From Bacteroidales bacterium UBA6267 (GTDB taxonomy: Bacteria; Bacteroidota; Bacteroidia; Bacteroidales; UBA1556), in assembly GCA_002440745.1 (NCBI GenBank), contig DJVB01000056.1, positions 11,267 to 75,266 of the forward strand: DNA of 64,000 nt, read 5' to 3'. This document shows, piece after piece, positions 17,908-26,406 of this stretch (the first letter of the stretch is position 1; every line of letters starts with the position of its first letter). Below the pieces are notes generated by a model. It was given only the letters and a program-made list of their open reading frames with translations. It was not told where the DNA came from and searched no databases. The position numbers and the translations under genes were made by a program.

Positions 17908-18687
17908 TTATAAAAAGCTCTTAATAAAACGCAATTTGTGGGTGTATTCGTTCAAGCCCACATTATAAATGCCATTATGATCAAAAGAATCTATACGAAC
18001 TGAACCTGAAGCATGGATTATTTTCTCTTGATTTAAGATTATTCCAACATGTATGACCTGACCATTCTGATTTTCAAAAAAGGCCAAATCGCCGGGCTTT
18101 GCATCTCCAACAAAATCAACCATTTCGCCCAACTGTGCTTGTTGAGAAGCATCTCTCGGAATATTTATTCCACAAACCTTAAAAATTACCTGACTAAAGC
18201 CGCTGCAATCTATTCCAAATGGCATTTTTCCTCCCCAAAGGTAAGGTGCTCCAAGGAACTTTTTTGCATTGTTTAAAATAGCTTCCCGCGACTTATTTAT
18301 CTTTAATGAAATCGGACTTTCCCTAATAATGAAATCACGATTCATAAATGAAAGCTTCCCATTGGAATAACCTATGAGGTGACTTCCAAATAAAAGTTGA
18401 AGCTCCTGTTTAGTCTCCAAATCATAAACCGGAGTTATGAGTTCTTTTGTATAAAATGACTCTGAGGCAAATAATCTTTGAGCTTCTTTTTCATCGATAA
18501 TACTCAACTGTTTTGTGTCAATCCAGCCTTCGTAGTTATCAAAAATGGTTTTGATAAAGGACCATTTTTTACCATATTCCTGAATTTCAACAAGTTCACC
18601 GAAAAGCAATTGCGTCACCATTTCACTTCTATCGTTTGCAGAAGCTCGAACCGGCACAATTGAATTTATATTTACTGCTTTTTCCAT
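17908..18687 (-). CDS. NlpC/P60 family cell-wall hydrolase with SH3-like N-terminus
   Basis: The 259-aa protein joins an SH3b-like segment (residues about 8-60, VPVRASANDRSEMVTQLLFGE) to a C-terminal NlpC/P60 papain-like domain. The catalytic Cys is in GIDCSGFSQVIF and the His in GQVIHVGIIL, with IIHASGSVRID after it. Its likely job is cleaving peptidoglycan stem peptides. The ORF opens at 18741 inside the upstream gene, but ATG 18687 is preferred because it begins just after that gene's stop (5 bp gap) and at the start of the SH3 segment. No signal peptide is obvious, so a cytoplasmic murein-peptide recycling role (YkfC-like) is possible. Confidence 0.87.
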   Translation of the reverse strand: MEKAVNINSIVPVRASANDRSEMVTQLLFGELVEIQEYGKKWSFIKTIFDNYEGWIDTKQLSIIDEKEAQRLFASESFYTKELITPVYDLETKQELQLLFGSHLIGYSNGKLSFMNRDFIIRESPISLKINKSREAILNNAKKFLGAPYLWGGKMPFGIDCSGFSQVIFKVCGINIPRDASQQAQLGEMVDFVGDAKPGDLAFFENQNGQVIHVGIILNQEKIIHASGSVRIDSFDHNGIYNVGLNEYTHKLRFIKSFL

Positions 18688-18692
18688 TCTGA

Positions 18693-19061
18693 TTAAAATA
18701 TTCCCGTTTGCAACATAACTAGTGTACAATCTTGAACACATTCTATCCCCTTTTCTTCTAAAATTTCGATTAATTCTTCATTTTCCGTACCCGGATTAAA
18801 TATTACTCTTTTAGGCATTGAATCAAGAATAAAACTATAAAACAACCTTTGATTTGAAGAATTTAGGTAAAGTGTTATAGTGTGAATTGGTTTTTTTATC
18901 ACCTTTTCCGTTTGGATTTCGACACCATTAATTGAACCAATGCGATTACCTATAGCAACAACAGAGTAGCCATAAGATTGCAACATTCGCACGGCTTTAT
19001 TGGAATACCGATCTGCTTTTTCGGAAGCACCCAAAACCAAAATAACTTCTTTATCCTTCAT
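18693..19061 (-). CDS. CoA-binding domain protein (YccU type)
   Basis: The 122-aa protein is a single Rossmann-like CoA-binding domain: VILVLGASEKADRYSNKAVRML at the N-terminus, then the YSVVAIGNRIGSINGVE strand, and a C-terminal RVIFNPGTENEELIEILEEKG with IECVQDCTLVML. This matches the small stand-alone CoA-binding proteins related to succinyl-CoA ligase. The substrate is unknown. It leads a two-gene operon with the NlpC/P60 gene and has a promoter element at 19150-19157. Confidence 0.85.
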   Translation of the reverse strand: MKDKEVILVLGASEKADRYSNKAVRMLQSYGYSVVAIGNRIGSINGVEIQTEKVIKKPIHTITLYLNSSNQRLFYSFILDSMPKRVIFNPGTENEELIEILEEKGIECVQDCTLVMLQTGIF

Positions 19062-19149
19062 TTAATATGTCAAATTTTCATTTGTTAGCATAAAAAACAA
19101 GTAAAATTGTCCTAAATAATCGGATGGATTCTTGTTTGTACACGCTTTG

Positions 19150-19157
19150 CAAAGATA
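19150..19157 (-). promoter_or_regulatory. -7 element of the CoA-binding / NlpC operon
   Basis: The minus strand reads TATCTTTG (TAnnTTTG), 89 bp upstream of the ATG at 19061. Confidence 0.45.
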
Positions 19158-19267
19158 GAATTTTTTTAATCTAAAAAAGCTAATTGTTATTATTAATAAT
19201 AAAGCAATCTTAGCTCATTTTGATTAAAATTTAACCAATTAAAAGTTGAATCTTAATTATCAAATAT

Positions 19268-19545
19268 ATGAACTACGAAAAATTTACATCCAAGGCTATT
19301 GATGTTTTCAACAGAAGTCATGAAATAGCAAAAAGAAACTCAAAGCATCAATTTAAAAACTGGCACGACTTGGTTATGATCCAATTTATGGAGCAAGGCC
19401 GGTAAAACGAGTAATTCAAAAGCAACTGCTCAATGAACTATCAAGATGGATTCTTAGCAACCAATTTGAGTCAGAGACTACTATACAAATTGATTTTCAA
19501 GATGATAATTTTCAATTTTCAATGAAAAAGGCTGTTGATAAATAA
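19268..19545 (+). pseudogene. clpB: clpB remnant: N-terminal and C-terminal ends joined by a large internal deletion
   Basis: An ATG at 19268 opens a frame whose first residues, MNYEKFTSKAIDVFNRSHE, look like the start of the ClpB N domain. After about 29 codons the sequence switches, in another frame, to LGYDPIYGARPVKRVIQKQL and then LLNELSRWILSNQF, which is the highly conserved ClpB C-terminus. It ends at the stop 19543-19545. Both AAA+ modules and the middle domain, some 770 codons, are missing, and the two ends are out of frame. A terminator-like hairpin follows directly, as expected for the original gene end. Neither piece is long, but both match in the right order and at the right ends. 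Confidence 0.72.
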
Positions 19546-19557
19546 TCACCTATTCAT

Positions 19558-19585
19558 GGTTGTCAATAATTATTAACAACCTTTT
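19558..19585 (+). terminator. terminator-like hairpin after the clpB remnant
   Basis: GGTTGT pairs with ACAACC around a 12-base AT loop, followed by TTTT. It probably served the former clpB gene. Confidence 0.5.
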
Positions 19586-19655
19586 GATAAATCATCCTTT
19601 TGCAAAAGTGGAATTGCTATATTTTAGCAGTTCCATTTTTTATTGAAATCAAATA

Positions 19656-20621
19656 GTGACCGTAGAGAAAATATTCAATTTTGACCATGGCAATCCTGTT
19701 GAGTTTTTCGGGATGAACAACTCGAATATGGACTTAATTGCCAAAGAGTTCCCAACTTTAAAAATTACTGTCAGGGGCACTGAAATAAAAGCTTTTGGGG
19801 ATGAAAAAACTTTGGAATCCTTTTCAGAGTTGATTCAATATCTCCTATTGCATCACGAAAAATTTGGCATCGTGCGGCTTGGAGACATTAAACAGTTACT
19901 CAACAGCAATCCACAGCAGAAGGAAGATTTTTACAAATCGAATGGAGATGAAGAAATCATACTGCATGGTCGAAATGGCAAAGTAATCAAAGCGCGAACC
20001 GCAAATCAGCAGCGAATTGTGACGGCAATTGCTCAGGACGACATTGTTTTTGCCATTGGACCTGCCGGAACGGGAAAGACATACACAGCCGTTGCATTAG
20101 CAGTTAAAGCCCTGAAGAACAAGGAAATAAAGAGAATTATCTTAACCCGTCCGGCAGTTGAAGCCGGCGAAAATTTGGGTTTTTTGCCGGGTGATTTGAG
20201 AGAAAAACTCGATCCTTATCTGCAACCTCTTTATGACGCCTTGCGAGATATGATTCCTCAACCGAAACTACTTGATTATTTAGAAGATAATACCATAGAA
20301 ATTGCACCTTTGGCATTTATGCGCGGCAGAACTTTAAACAATGCATTTGTAATTTTAGACGAAGCCCAAAATGCCACTTCTGCACAAATCAAGATGTTTT
20401 TAACCCGAATGGGAACTCATGCTAAATTTATTGTCACAGGAGATATTACACAAATTGACTTGCCACGAAATCAACAATCGGGATTGGCCGAAGCAAAAAA
20501 CTTATTAGGAAACATTACCGGAATAAGTTTCATAGAATTAGACAAGTCAGATGTAGTGCGACATAAATTAGTAACAAAAATAATAGATGCTTACGAAACC
20601 ATTAAAAACGTTAAACCATGA
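19656..20621 (+). CDS. PhoH family protein (P-loop ATPase)
   Basis: The 321-aa protein has a KH-like N-terminal region and the PhoH ATPase domain. Walker A is GPAGTGKT at residues 135-142, followed by RPAVEAGENLGFLPGDLREK and by AFVILDEAQNATSAQIKMFL (Walker B) near 230. PhoH-like proteins of this length are cytoplasmic nucleotide-binding proteins linked to RNA metabolism. The start is GTG at 19656; with it the N-terminus aligns with typical PhoH length, whereas the next ATG would cut about 20 residues. The stop overlaps the purC start as ATGA. Confidence 0.9.
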   Translation: MTVEKIFNFDHGNPVEFFGMNNSNMDLIAKEFPTLKITVRGTEIKAFGDEKTLESFSELIQYLLLHHEKFGIVRLGDIKQLLNSNPQQKEDFYKSNGDEEIILHGRNGKVIKARTANQQRIVTAIAQDDIVFAIGPAGTGKTYTAVALAVKALKNKEIKRIILTRPAVEAGENLGFLPGDLREKLDPYLQPLYDALRDMIPQPKLLDYLEDNTIEIAPLAFMRGRTLNNAFVILDEAQNATSAQIKMFLTRMGTHAKFIVTGDITQIDLPRNQQSGLAEAKNLLGNITGISFIELDKSDVVRHKLVTKIIDAYETIKNVKP

Positions 20622-21580
20622 ATTCAAGAAAAACCCTCCCGGAAACCAAATTAAATTTGCCTGAAATCACCAATTTCTACAAAGGAAAAGTGCGTGATGT
20701 TTATACGATTAAAGATGACTATTTGATGATGATTGTTTCGGATCGCATTTCAGCTTTCGACGTAGTGCTTCCTAAAGCAATTCCTTATAAAGGACAGGTT
20801 TTGAACCAAATAGCTTTCAAATTTTTAGATGCAACCGAAGATATTGTGCCCAATTGGAAAATCGCTTCCCCTGATCCAATGGTTACTTTTGGTAGAAAAT
20901 GTGAGCCATTTCCTGTCGAGATGATTATTCGTGGTTATCTAACCGGCTCTTCGTGGCGTTCGTATCAAAAAGGAAGTCGTGAGATTTGTGGAGTTAGAAT
21001 TCCTGATGGCATGAAAGAACATGAACGCTTCCCGCAACCTATAATCACTCCGACAACCAAGGCAGAACAAGGCGAACATGACGCCGACATTTCGAAAGAA
21101 GAGATTTTGGCCAAAGGCCTTGTAAGTCCTGAAGACTACGCCAAATTGGAAGAATATACTTATAAGTTGTTTCAACGTGGAACTGAAATGGCAGCAGAAA
21201 AGGGCCTTATTTTAGTTGACACAAAATATGAATTTGGAAAGATTGATGATGAAATTTTCCTAATTGATGAAATCCATACACCCGATTCAAGTCGATATTT
21301 TTATTCGGATGGCTATGAAGAAAGATTTGCCAAAGGAGAACAACAAAAGCAACTCTCGAAAGAATTCGTAAGAGAATGGCTGATGGAAAACGGATTCCAA
21401 GGTCTTGAAGGCCAAAATCTTCCAAATATCCCGGACAGTTTTGTTGACCAAACTTCAGAGAGATATATTGAACTATACGAAATAATCACCGGAGAAACTT
21501 TTATTCCCGATCAGTCCGAAAATGTTCCTGAGAGAGTAGAGAAAAATATCGTCTCATTTTTGGAAAACTACTTCAAGTAA
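20618..21580 (+). CDS. purC: phosphoribosylaminoimidazole-succinocarboxamide synthase
   Basis: The 320-aa SAICAR synthetase joins CAIR and aspartate using ATP in purine synthesis. Motifs seen are FYKGKVRDVYTI near residue 20, VSDRISAFDVVLP near 43, EMIIRGYLTGSSWRSYQKG near 101 and LILVDTKYEFG near 200, followed by LIDEIHTPDSSRYF. The longer form (about 300 aa) is the type also seen in eukaryotes and many Bacteroidota. It is translationally coupled to phoH (ATGA) and ends with a strong terminator. Its product is the PurB substrate. Confidence 0.96.
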   Translation: MNSRKTLPETKLNLPEITNFYKGKVRDVYTIKDDYLMMIVSDRISAFDVVLPKAIPYKGQVLNQIAFKFLDATEDIVPNWKIASPDPMVTFGRKCEPFPVEMIIRGYLTGSSWRSYQKGSREICGVRIPDGMKEHERFPQPIITPTTKAEQGEHDADISKEEILAKGLVSPEDYAKLEEYTYKLFQRGTEMAAEKGLILVDTKYEFGKIDDEIFLIDEIHTPDSSRYFYSDGYEERFAKGEQQKQLSKEFVREWLMENGFQGLEGQNLPNIPDSFVDQTSERYIELYEIITGETFIPDQSENVPERVEKNIVSFLENYFK

Positions 21581-21628
21581 ATCATTCTTTTAAATAGAGT
21601 AATTTTTTACCCAATTAACAAGATTACA

Positions 21629-21660
21629 TAATGCACTGTTTTACAGTGCATTATTTTTTT
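21629..21660 (+). terminator. intrinsic terminator after purC
   Basis: TAATGCACTG pairs with CAGTGCATTA around TTTTA, followed by seven or more T. About 50 bp after the purC stop. Confidence 0.85.
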
Positions 21661-21745
21661 ATTCTCCTTTTTCCAAAGATAAACATTGTTTTCCAATTTT
21701 GGATTGATTAATCTTGCGGTCACCAAAGTACTAAATCTCAATCTT

Positions 21746-22876
21746 ATGAACCGCAGATATACTTTTCAGAACAGCGTTTTGATTTTACGCAAAAATTTTG
21801 ATTCAGTCAATCATATTAAAAATCAGATTATCTTTTTATTTATGCTTGGCAGCTTTGTGCTTTTATCCCTTTCATCAAAGGCGCAAGACCCCACATTTAC
21901 GCAATTTTACCAAAATCCGATTTATTATAATCCTGCATTGGCAGGCATTTCAGATGGTTTAGTGATTAGAACCAACTACCGAAATTTTTGGCGAAAGATG
22001 AATTCAGGTTTCAATATTGCGGATGTGACTATCGACAGCGAAGAACCATTTTTGAATGGAGGTCTCGGTTTTATTGCCATGAATGGAATCGAAGGGAACG
22101 GAATTATTGTTTCACAACTGATTGGCTTAGCATATTCCTACAATCTTCCTATTGTCCCAAGAAGAATCGAACTTCAAATGGGACTTCAAGGAGCTTATGC
22201 TCATAAAAGTATTCGCACTGAAAATCTTGTATTTAGCGATCAGTTGGACGCTATTTACGGCATTACCGGAACATCCAACTATTCTTCAGCACAAGGAGAT
22301 GGGATTAGCTATCCTGATTTTGCTACAGGTTTTAATTTTCGCTTCAATGCCGGAAAAATCAGAGGAGGGACAGCAGCTACAACGATTCTTACTGGAATTG
22401 CACTACACCATATCACTCAACCAAATGAATCGCTGAGCGGACAAAAATCTAAACTTCCCATAAAATATGTTGGATACAGCTCCGCAATTATCAAAATCGA
22501 AAACATTTACTCAAAGAAAACCTTTCTTATGCCGGGTTTGATTTATGAAAAACAAGCCAATTTTGAAAATCTTATGGCAGGTGTAAACGTAAAAATAGCT
22601 CCTGTGATTTTTGGATTATGGTATCGCAAAAATGGACTGATATCAGAACCTGCTTCTATTCAAGCTATTGCCCTGTCCGCCGGTATCGAACTTGGCAAAA
22701 TGGGCTCATCAACCATTCGCATTCATTATTCCTACGACATAAACATCTCAACATATCAAAACCTGATGGGAGATGCTCACGAAATCAGTTTTTCCTTAAC
22801 CTTACCGGATAGTCGGTTGTTTAACGATCGTAACTATGGGGGAAGAAATATACGAGCTTGTTATAATAAATTCTAA
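21746..22876 (+). CDS. PorP/SprF family type IX secretion membrane protein
   Basis: A 376-aa outer membrane beta-barrel-like protein. After a signal segment ending LSSKAQ comes the family hallmark DPTFTQFYQNPIYYNPALAG, followed by NYRNFWRKMN. The rest alternates short beta strands and ends in a bacterial-like strand. PorP/SprF proteins attach to the type IX secretion and gliding machinery and are often matched to a large secreted adhesin; no SprB-type adhesin gene adjoins this one. ATG 21746 is chosen over an upstream start because it gives MNRRYTF close to the exported N-terminus; an even later start (MLGSFVLL) would give a shorter signal peptide. The 3' end overlaps the convergent gene by 4 bp. 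Confidence 0.87.
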   Translation: MNRRYTFQNSVLILRKNFDSVNHIKNQIIFLFMLGSFVLLSLSSKAQDPTFTQFYQNPIYYNPALAGISDGLVIRTNYRNFWRKMNSGFNIADVTIDSEEPFLNGGLGFIAMNGIEGNGIIVSQLIGLAYSYNLPIVPRRIELQMGLQGAYAHKSIRTENLVFSDQLDAIYGITGTSNYSSAQGDGISYPDFATGFNFRFNAGKIRGGTAATTILTGIALHHITQPNESLSGQKSKLPIKYVGYSSAIIKIENIYSKKTFLMPGLIYEKQANFENLMAGVNVKIAPVIFGLWYRKNGLISEPASIQAIALSAGIELGKMGSSTIRIHYSYDINISTYQNLMGDAHEISFSLTLPDSRLFNDRNYGGRNIRACYNKF

Positions 22877-23661
22877 TCATTTATAGATTTCTTTTTCAAA
22901 TCACCAGTTTTGTCTAAATAAAAAACTTGCTGACCTTGTAACGAAAACTGAATGGCATTTGGCAAAATCACTTCAATTGTATCAATATTAAAAGTTTGCA
23001 GTTGATATCGAAAAACAGAATCCCTTCGCAAGAAGATTAAATCATCATTATTTATTTGAATATCAGCAATTTCCATTATTGGTATTTCTTTTAATAAAGC
23101 CCCATAACGGTCAAAAATAAGTAGCCCCATTTTTGGATCGTTCATAACCAAATAGTTAAAAGCCTCTTTGATAGAATTCGGATTTACCTGCTTTCCAACT
23201 AATGTGGATAAATTTCCGGTGGAATAGGTTTGATTTAGAAATCTATCGAAGCGATGAAGTGCCGAAGTTGCCGAGTTAAAAACCCAAAATCCGGTATTAT
23301 AGCTCAAGCAACTCAGCTTGGCCGATGCCAAATCTAATTCATATAAATCAATAGGATCACGCTTTAAAGAAAGCTGATTATCTAAGAAAAGAATCTTCTG
23401 CACATCTTCGTAATAGAGCATAATATTTAACGCATCATCGGCAGCCAAAGAGCTGATGGAACCAAAGCTTAGATTTTCAAACTTCAAGATTGACTCGTCC
23501 GTTTTTAAAAACAACTGATGTTCTTTGACCGATATAATTTGCCCCAAAATATTGACTCCAAACATATCCACATCGCTGTCTAACGTTTCGTCAGAAGGAA
23601 ACATCCCGACCAAAAATGCAAACAAGATTACAAACAAAAATACTGTTCTGATTTTAAGCAT
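22873..23661 (-). CDS. conserved hypothetical exported protein
   Basis: I do not recognise a named family with certainty. The 262-aa protein has an N-terminal hydrophobic segment (residues 5-21) acting as signal peptide or anchor. The rest is beta-rich with recurrent short strands such as DNQLSLKRDPIDLYEL and FDRYGALLKEIPI, reminiscent of a propeller-like fold. No Cys pair or catalytic signature stands out. It overlaps the upstream GH3-like gene by 8 bp, so the two are cotranscribed. Confidence 0.6.
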   Translation of the reverse strand: MLKIRTVFLFVILFAFLVGMFPSDETLDSDVDMFGVNILGQIISVKEHQLFLKTDESILKFENLSFGSISSLAADDALNIMLYYEDVQKILFLDNQLSLKRDPIDLYELDLASAKLSCLSYNTGFWVFNSATSALHRFDRFLNQTYSTGNLSTLVGKQVNPNSIKEAFNYLVMNDPKMGLLIFDRYGALLKEIPIMEIADIQINNDDLIFLRRDSVFRYQLQTFNIDTIEVILPNAIQFSLQGQQVFYLDKTGDLKKKSIND

Positions 23662-25165
23662 TATACGACAAAATCTCTTCTAATATTTGACGACTATTTG
23701 ACAAGCGTGGAATTTTATATTGCCCTCCTACCCTTCCTTTGGCTTTCAACCAACGCAAAAAAGTATTCTCTGACAAAACCGTAAGCATGGGAGCTTGCAA
23801 AATCATATCATTATATCTTTTCGCTTCATAGTCGGAATTTGCAGCCCTCAAAGAAGTATCGAAAACATGACAAAAATACTCTAAATCAGCAGGTGCAACA
23901 TCAAATTCTATCAGCCATTGATGTCGGATTGGTGTTCCATTTTCATCATAAAAAGGAGCGGCGGTATATTCTTTAATCACCGAATGAGTGTGTGAGCAAG
24001 CGTTTTCTATTGCTTTATCAGCATTATTTACCATCAATTCTTCCCCAACCACATTTATATACGAGCTTGTTCTGCCAGTAATTTTTATCCTATAAGGTTT
24101 TAGCGAAGTAAAAACCACCGTATCGCCAATTACATATCGCCAAAGACCTGCATTTGTGGAGATTATCATGGCGTAGTTTACTCCCAGCGAAACCTCCGAA
24201 ACACGCAAAGTATTGCCATTTTGAGCTTCTAAATCCTCTAAGGTGATGAATTCATAAAAAACACCATAGTCGAGCATCAGCAGCATATCGTCTCTATCGG
24301 GACTGTCTTGCACGCCAAAAAATCCTTCACTGGCATTATACACTTCAAGATAATTTACAGGACGATTAAAAAGCGCAGCAAACTGCTTCTGGTAAGGCTT
24401 AAAACTCACCCCGCCATGAACAACCAATTCGAAATTAGGCCAAACATCATTTATATATTGTTTTCCACTCATTTCCAACACTTTGCGAAGAATAACCAAC
24501 ATCCATGAAGGCACGCCGCTAATCAAACGCACATCATCATTTATGGTGTGACTTGCAATCAAATTCACCTTTTCGTCCCAATTTTCCATCAAAGCTACCG
24601 ACAGTTGAGGCGTTTTAGTGATATGAGCCCAAAGCGGCAAATTATTCATCAAGATTGCTGATAAGTCGCCAACAAAACTATCTTGGTCACCTTTTTGGTC
24701 GGGATGTGAGCTGCCAGCCACGCCTATCGCTTTTCCGTTGAGCAAAGTAGAATCAGGGAAATTGCGATAATAAAAGGCCAACATATCTTTTCCACCTTTG
24801 TAATGACATTCTTCGAGCGATTCTTCCGACACCGGAATAAATTTACTTTTATCGTTGGTGGTGCCAGAAGATTTTGCGAACCAACGAATTCGACCGGGCC
24901 ACAAAACATCATAGTCGCCCGACCTCGCTTGCTCGATAAAAGGCTTTAAGTCATCATAATAACTAATAGGAACTTTTCTACAAAAATCCTCATAATCAAC
25001 AATATCAGCATAGTTATACTTACGTCCCCAATCGGTATCAATAGCTCTGGCAATCAAGGTTCTAAACCATTCATGCTGAACCTCATGCGGATTTTCCACA
25101 AATAAACCAATCTGATGAATCCGCTTCTTTAAAAACCAGGCAGCAACCGTATTTATAATCTCCAT
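23654..25165 (-). CDS. GH3-like acyl-acid adenylase family protein
   Basis: The 503-aa protein belongs to the GH3 auxin-responsive promoter family of the acyl-adenylating superfamily. The ATP-binding SSGTTNDKSKFIPVSEES lies near residue 97. VHGGVSFKPYQKQF and LEVYNASEGFFGVQD lie near 245-285, and the hinge YVIGDTVVFTSLKPYRIKITGRTSSYINVVGEEL near 345. Plant relatives conjugate amino acids to acids. Bacterial members are common in Bacteroidota and their substrates are mostly unknown. It is the first gene of a two-gene operon and has a promoter element at 25188-25195. Confidence 0.88.
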   Translation of the reverse strand: MEIINTVAAWFLKKRIHQIGLFVENPHEVQHEWFRTLIARAIDTDWGRKYNYADIVDYEDFCRKVPISYYDDLKPFIEQARSGDYDVLWPGRIRWFAKSSGTTNDKSKFIPVSEESLEECHYKGGKDMLAFYYRNFPDSTLLNGKAIGVAGSSHPDQKGDQDSFVGDLSAILMNNLPLWAHITKTPQLSVALMENWDEKVNLIASHTINDDVRLISGVPSWMLVILRKVLEMSGKQYINDVWPNFELVVHGGVSFKPYQKQFAALFNRPVNYLEVYNASEGFFGVQDSPDRDDMLLMLDYGVFYEFITLEDLEAQNGNTLRVSEVSLGVNYAMIISTNAGLWRYVIGDTVVFTSLKPYRIKITGRTSSYINVVGEELMVNNADKAIENACSHTHSVIKEYTAAPFYDENGTPIRHQWLIEFDVAPADLEYFCHVFDTSLRAANSDYEAKRYNDMILQAPMLTVLSENTFLRWLKAKGRVGGQYKIPRLSNSRQILEEILSYNA

Positions 25166-25187
25166 GAATATAGTTTTGTACGATTGG

Positions 25188-25195
25188 CAAATTTA
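25188..25195 (-). promoter_or_regulatory. -7 element of the GH3-like operon
   Basis: The minus strand reads TAAATTTG (TAnnTTTG), 23 bp upstream of the ATG at 25165. Confidence 0.5.
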
Positions 25196-25285
25196 AAACT
25201 ATTTCAGTTCTAAATGGATTCCTCTGGAGAATTTTCAATAAAAATCCTTAAACGATTTTGTCAAATTTTGCGTTAGAGCTATTTA

Positions 25286-25314
25286 TTTGATTGAATCATT
25301 TTTAGTTATTTTTG
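25286..25314 (+). promoter_or_regulatory. promoter of the hypothetical gene at 25350
   Basis: TTTG at 25286-25289 and TATTTTTG at 25307-25314 give a -33/-7 pair with a 17-bp spacer, 35 bp before the ATG. Confidence 0.5.
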
Positions 25315-25349
25315 CGTAATCAATTATCTGTTAAAACATTTCAACCATT

Positions 25350-26378
25350 ATGAAGAAAACGACACTTATTCTGATATTAACCTTACTATCTTCACTCCTT
25401 TTTTCGAATTCAGATGCAAATAACCAACAGATTATTGACAGTTTGAAACATTATGAGCTTAAGCTTGTTAAGGGAGTTCCTCTTGATGTTCAAGCACATG
25501 CTAATAGAAATATTATCCGAAATCTTAGAATCCTACTCAAACAAAGCAATTCCATTGAGCTCAACTTCGACACTTTAACCATTATCTCAGTTTTGACCAG
25601 TGATGACAAGAAAGTTCGAGTTTTTACCTGGACAAAACCTGAACCTCTTGGCATGTTTTCGTTTTATGGCATTGTTCAAACCTATAATGAGAAGCTGAAA
25701 AAATTTCAGTTTGCCATGTTAGAAAACAAGGATTTAGACGATAAAATTGCAATGAAGAAAAACCTTCCTGCCGACAGATGGTATGGGGCTCGTTATTATG
25801 ATATTATAATGAAAAAAAGTAGTGGCAAAACCTATTATACCCTGCTAGGATGGAAGAGTGTTGATATGGCTTTACATGCTAAAGTTGTAGATGTATTGAT
25901 TTTAAAAAATAACGGGGATTTCAATTTTGGTTATAATCTCTTTGACATGAGAGGAAACGACTATTTCAAGTCGAATAGCAGACCTAAAAGACTCATTTTC
26001 AAATACTCGCACCAAGGAACTATGACATTGAAGTACCAAAAACAAACCATATTGAAGAAGGTAAGAGACGGACAAGTAAAACGCAGTCCAAAGCAATTTG
26101 GTTTTTCGGCCCAAAAGAAGGACGTAAGGTCTGAACCGAAGTATAAAAAGATAAGAGGAAAAATGATAGTCTTTGACCAGATGGCTCCTGAGAATCCAAA
26201 TTTGGAAGGTATCTTTTCTTATTATATCCCCAAAATCAATGTATTAGATGCCCTATATTTCGACCGAGGGAAATGGGTATATTATCCCGACATAGATGCC
26301 CGCAACCCAACTCCGGGCAACGAGCGAAAACCGGTTATCAATTATGATTTGATTGAAACTATCGAAGAAGAAGATTAA
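25350..26378 (+). CDS. conserved hypothetical secreted protein
   Basis: Family not recognised. The 342-aa protein has a signal peptide (residues 1-21, LLFSNSDA). The body is basic and beta-rich, with motifs such as WYGARYYDIIMKK, YTLLGWK and RLIFKYSHQGTMTLKY, and a conserved-looking MIVFDQMAPENPNLEGIFSYY near 275. There are no membrane spans after the signal and no sorting domain, so it is probably periplasmic. It has its own promoter and converges on the M14 peptidase gene. Confidence 0.6.
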   Translation: MKKTTLILILTLLSSLLFSNSDANNQQIIDSLKHYELKLVKGVPLDVQAHANRNIIRNLRILLKQSNSIELNFDTLTIISVLTSDDKKVRVFTWTKPEPLGMFSFYGIVQTYNEKLKKFQFAMLENKDLDDKIAMKKNLPADRWYGARYYDIIMKKSSGKTYYTLLGWKSVDMALHAKVVDVLILKNNGDFNFGYNLFDMRGNDYFKSNSRPKRLIFKYSHQGTMTLKYQKQTILKKVRDGQVKRSPKQFGFSAQKKDVRSEPKYKKIRGKMIVFDQMAPENPNLEGIFSYYIPKINVLDALYFDRGKWVYYPDIDARNPTPGNERKPVINYDLIETIEEED

Positions 26379-26406
26379 AAAAGCAACTTCATTTCACCAC
26401 AATAAA

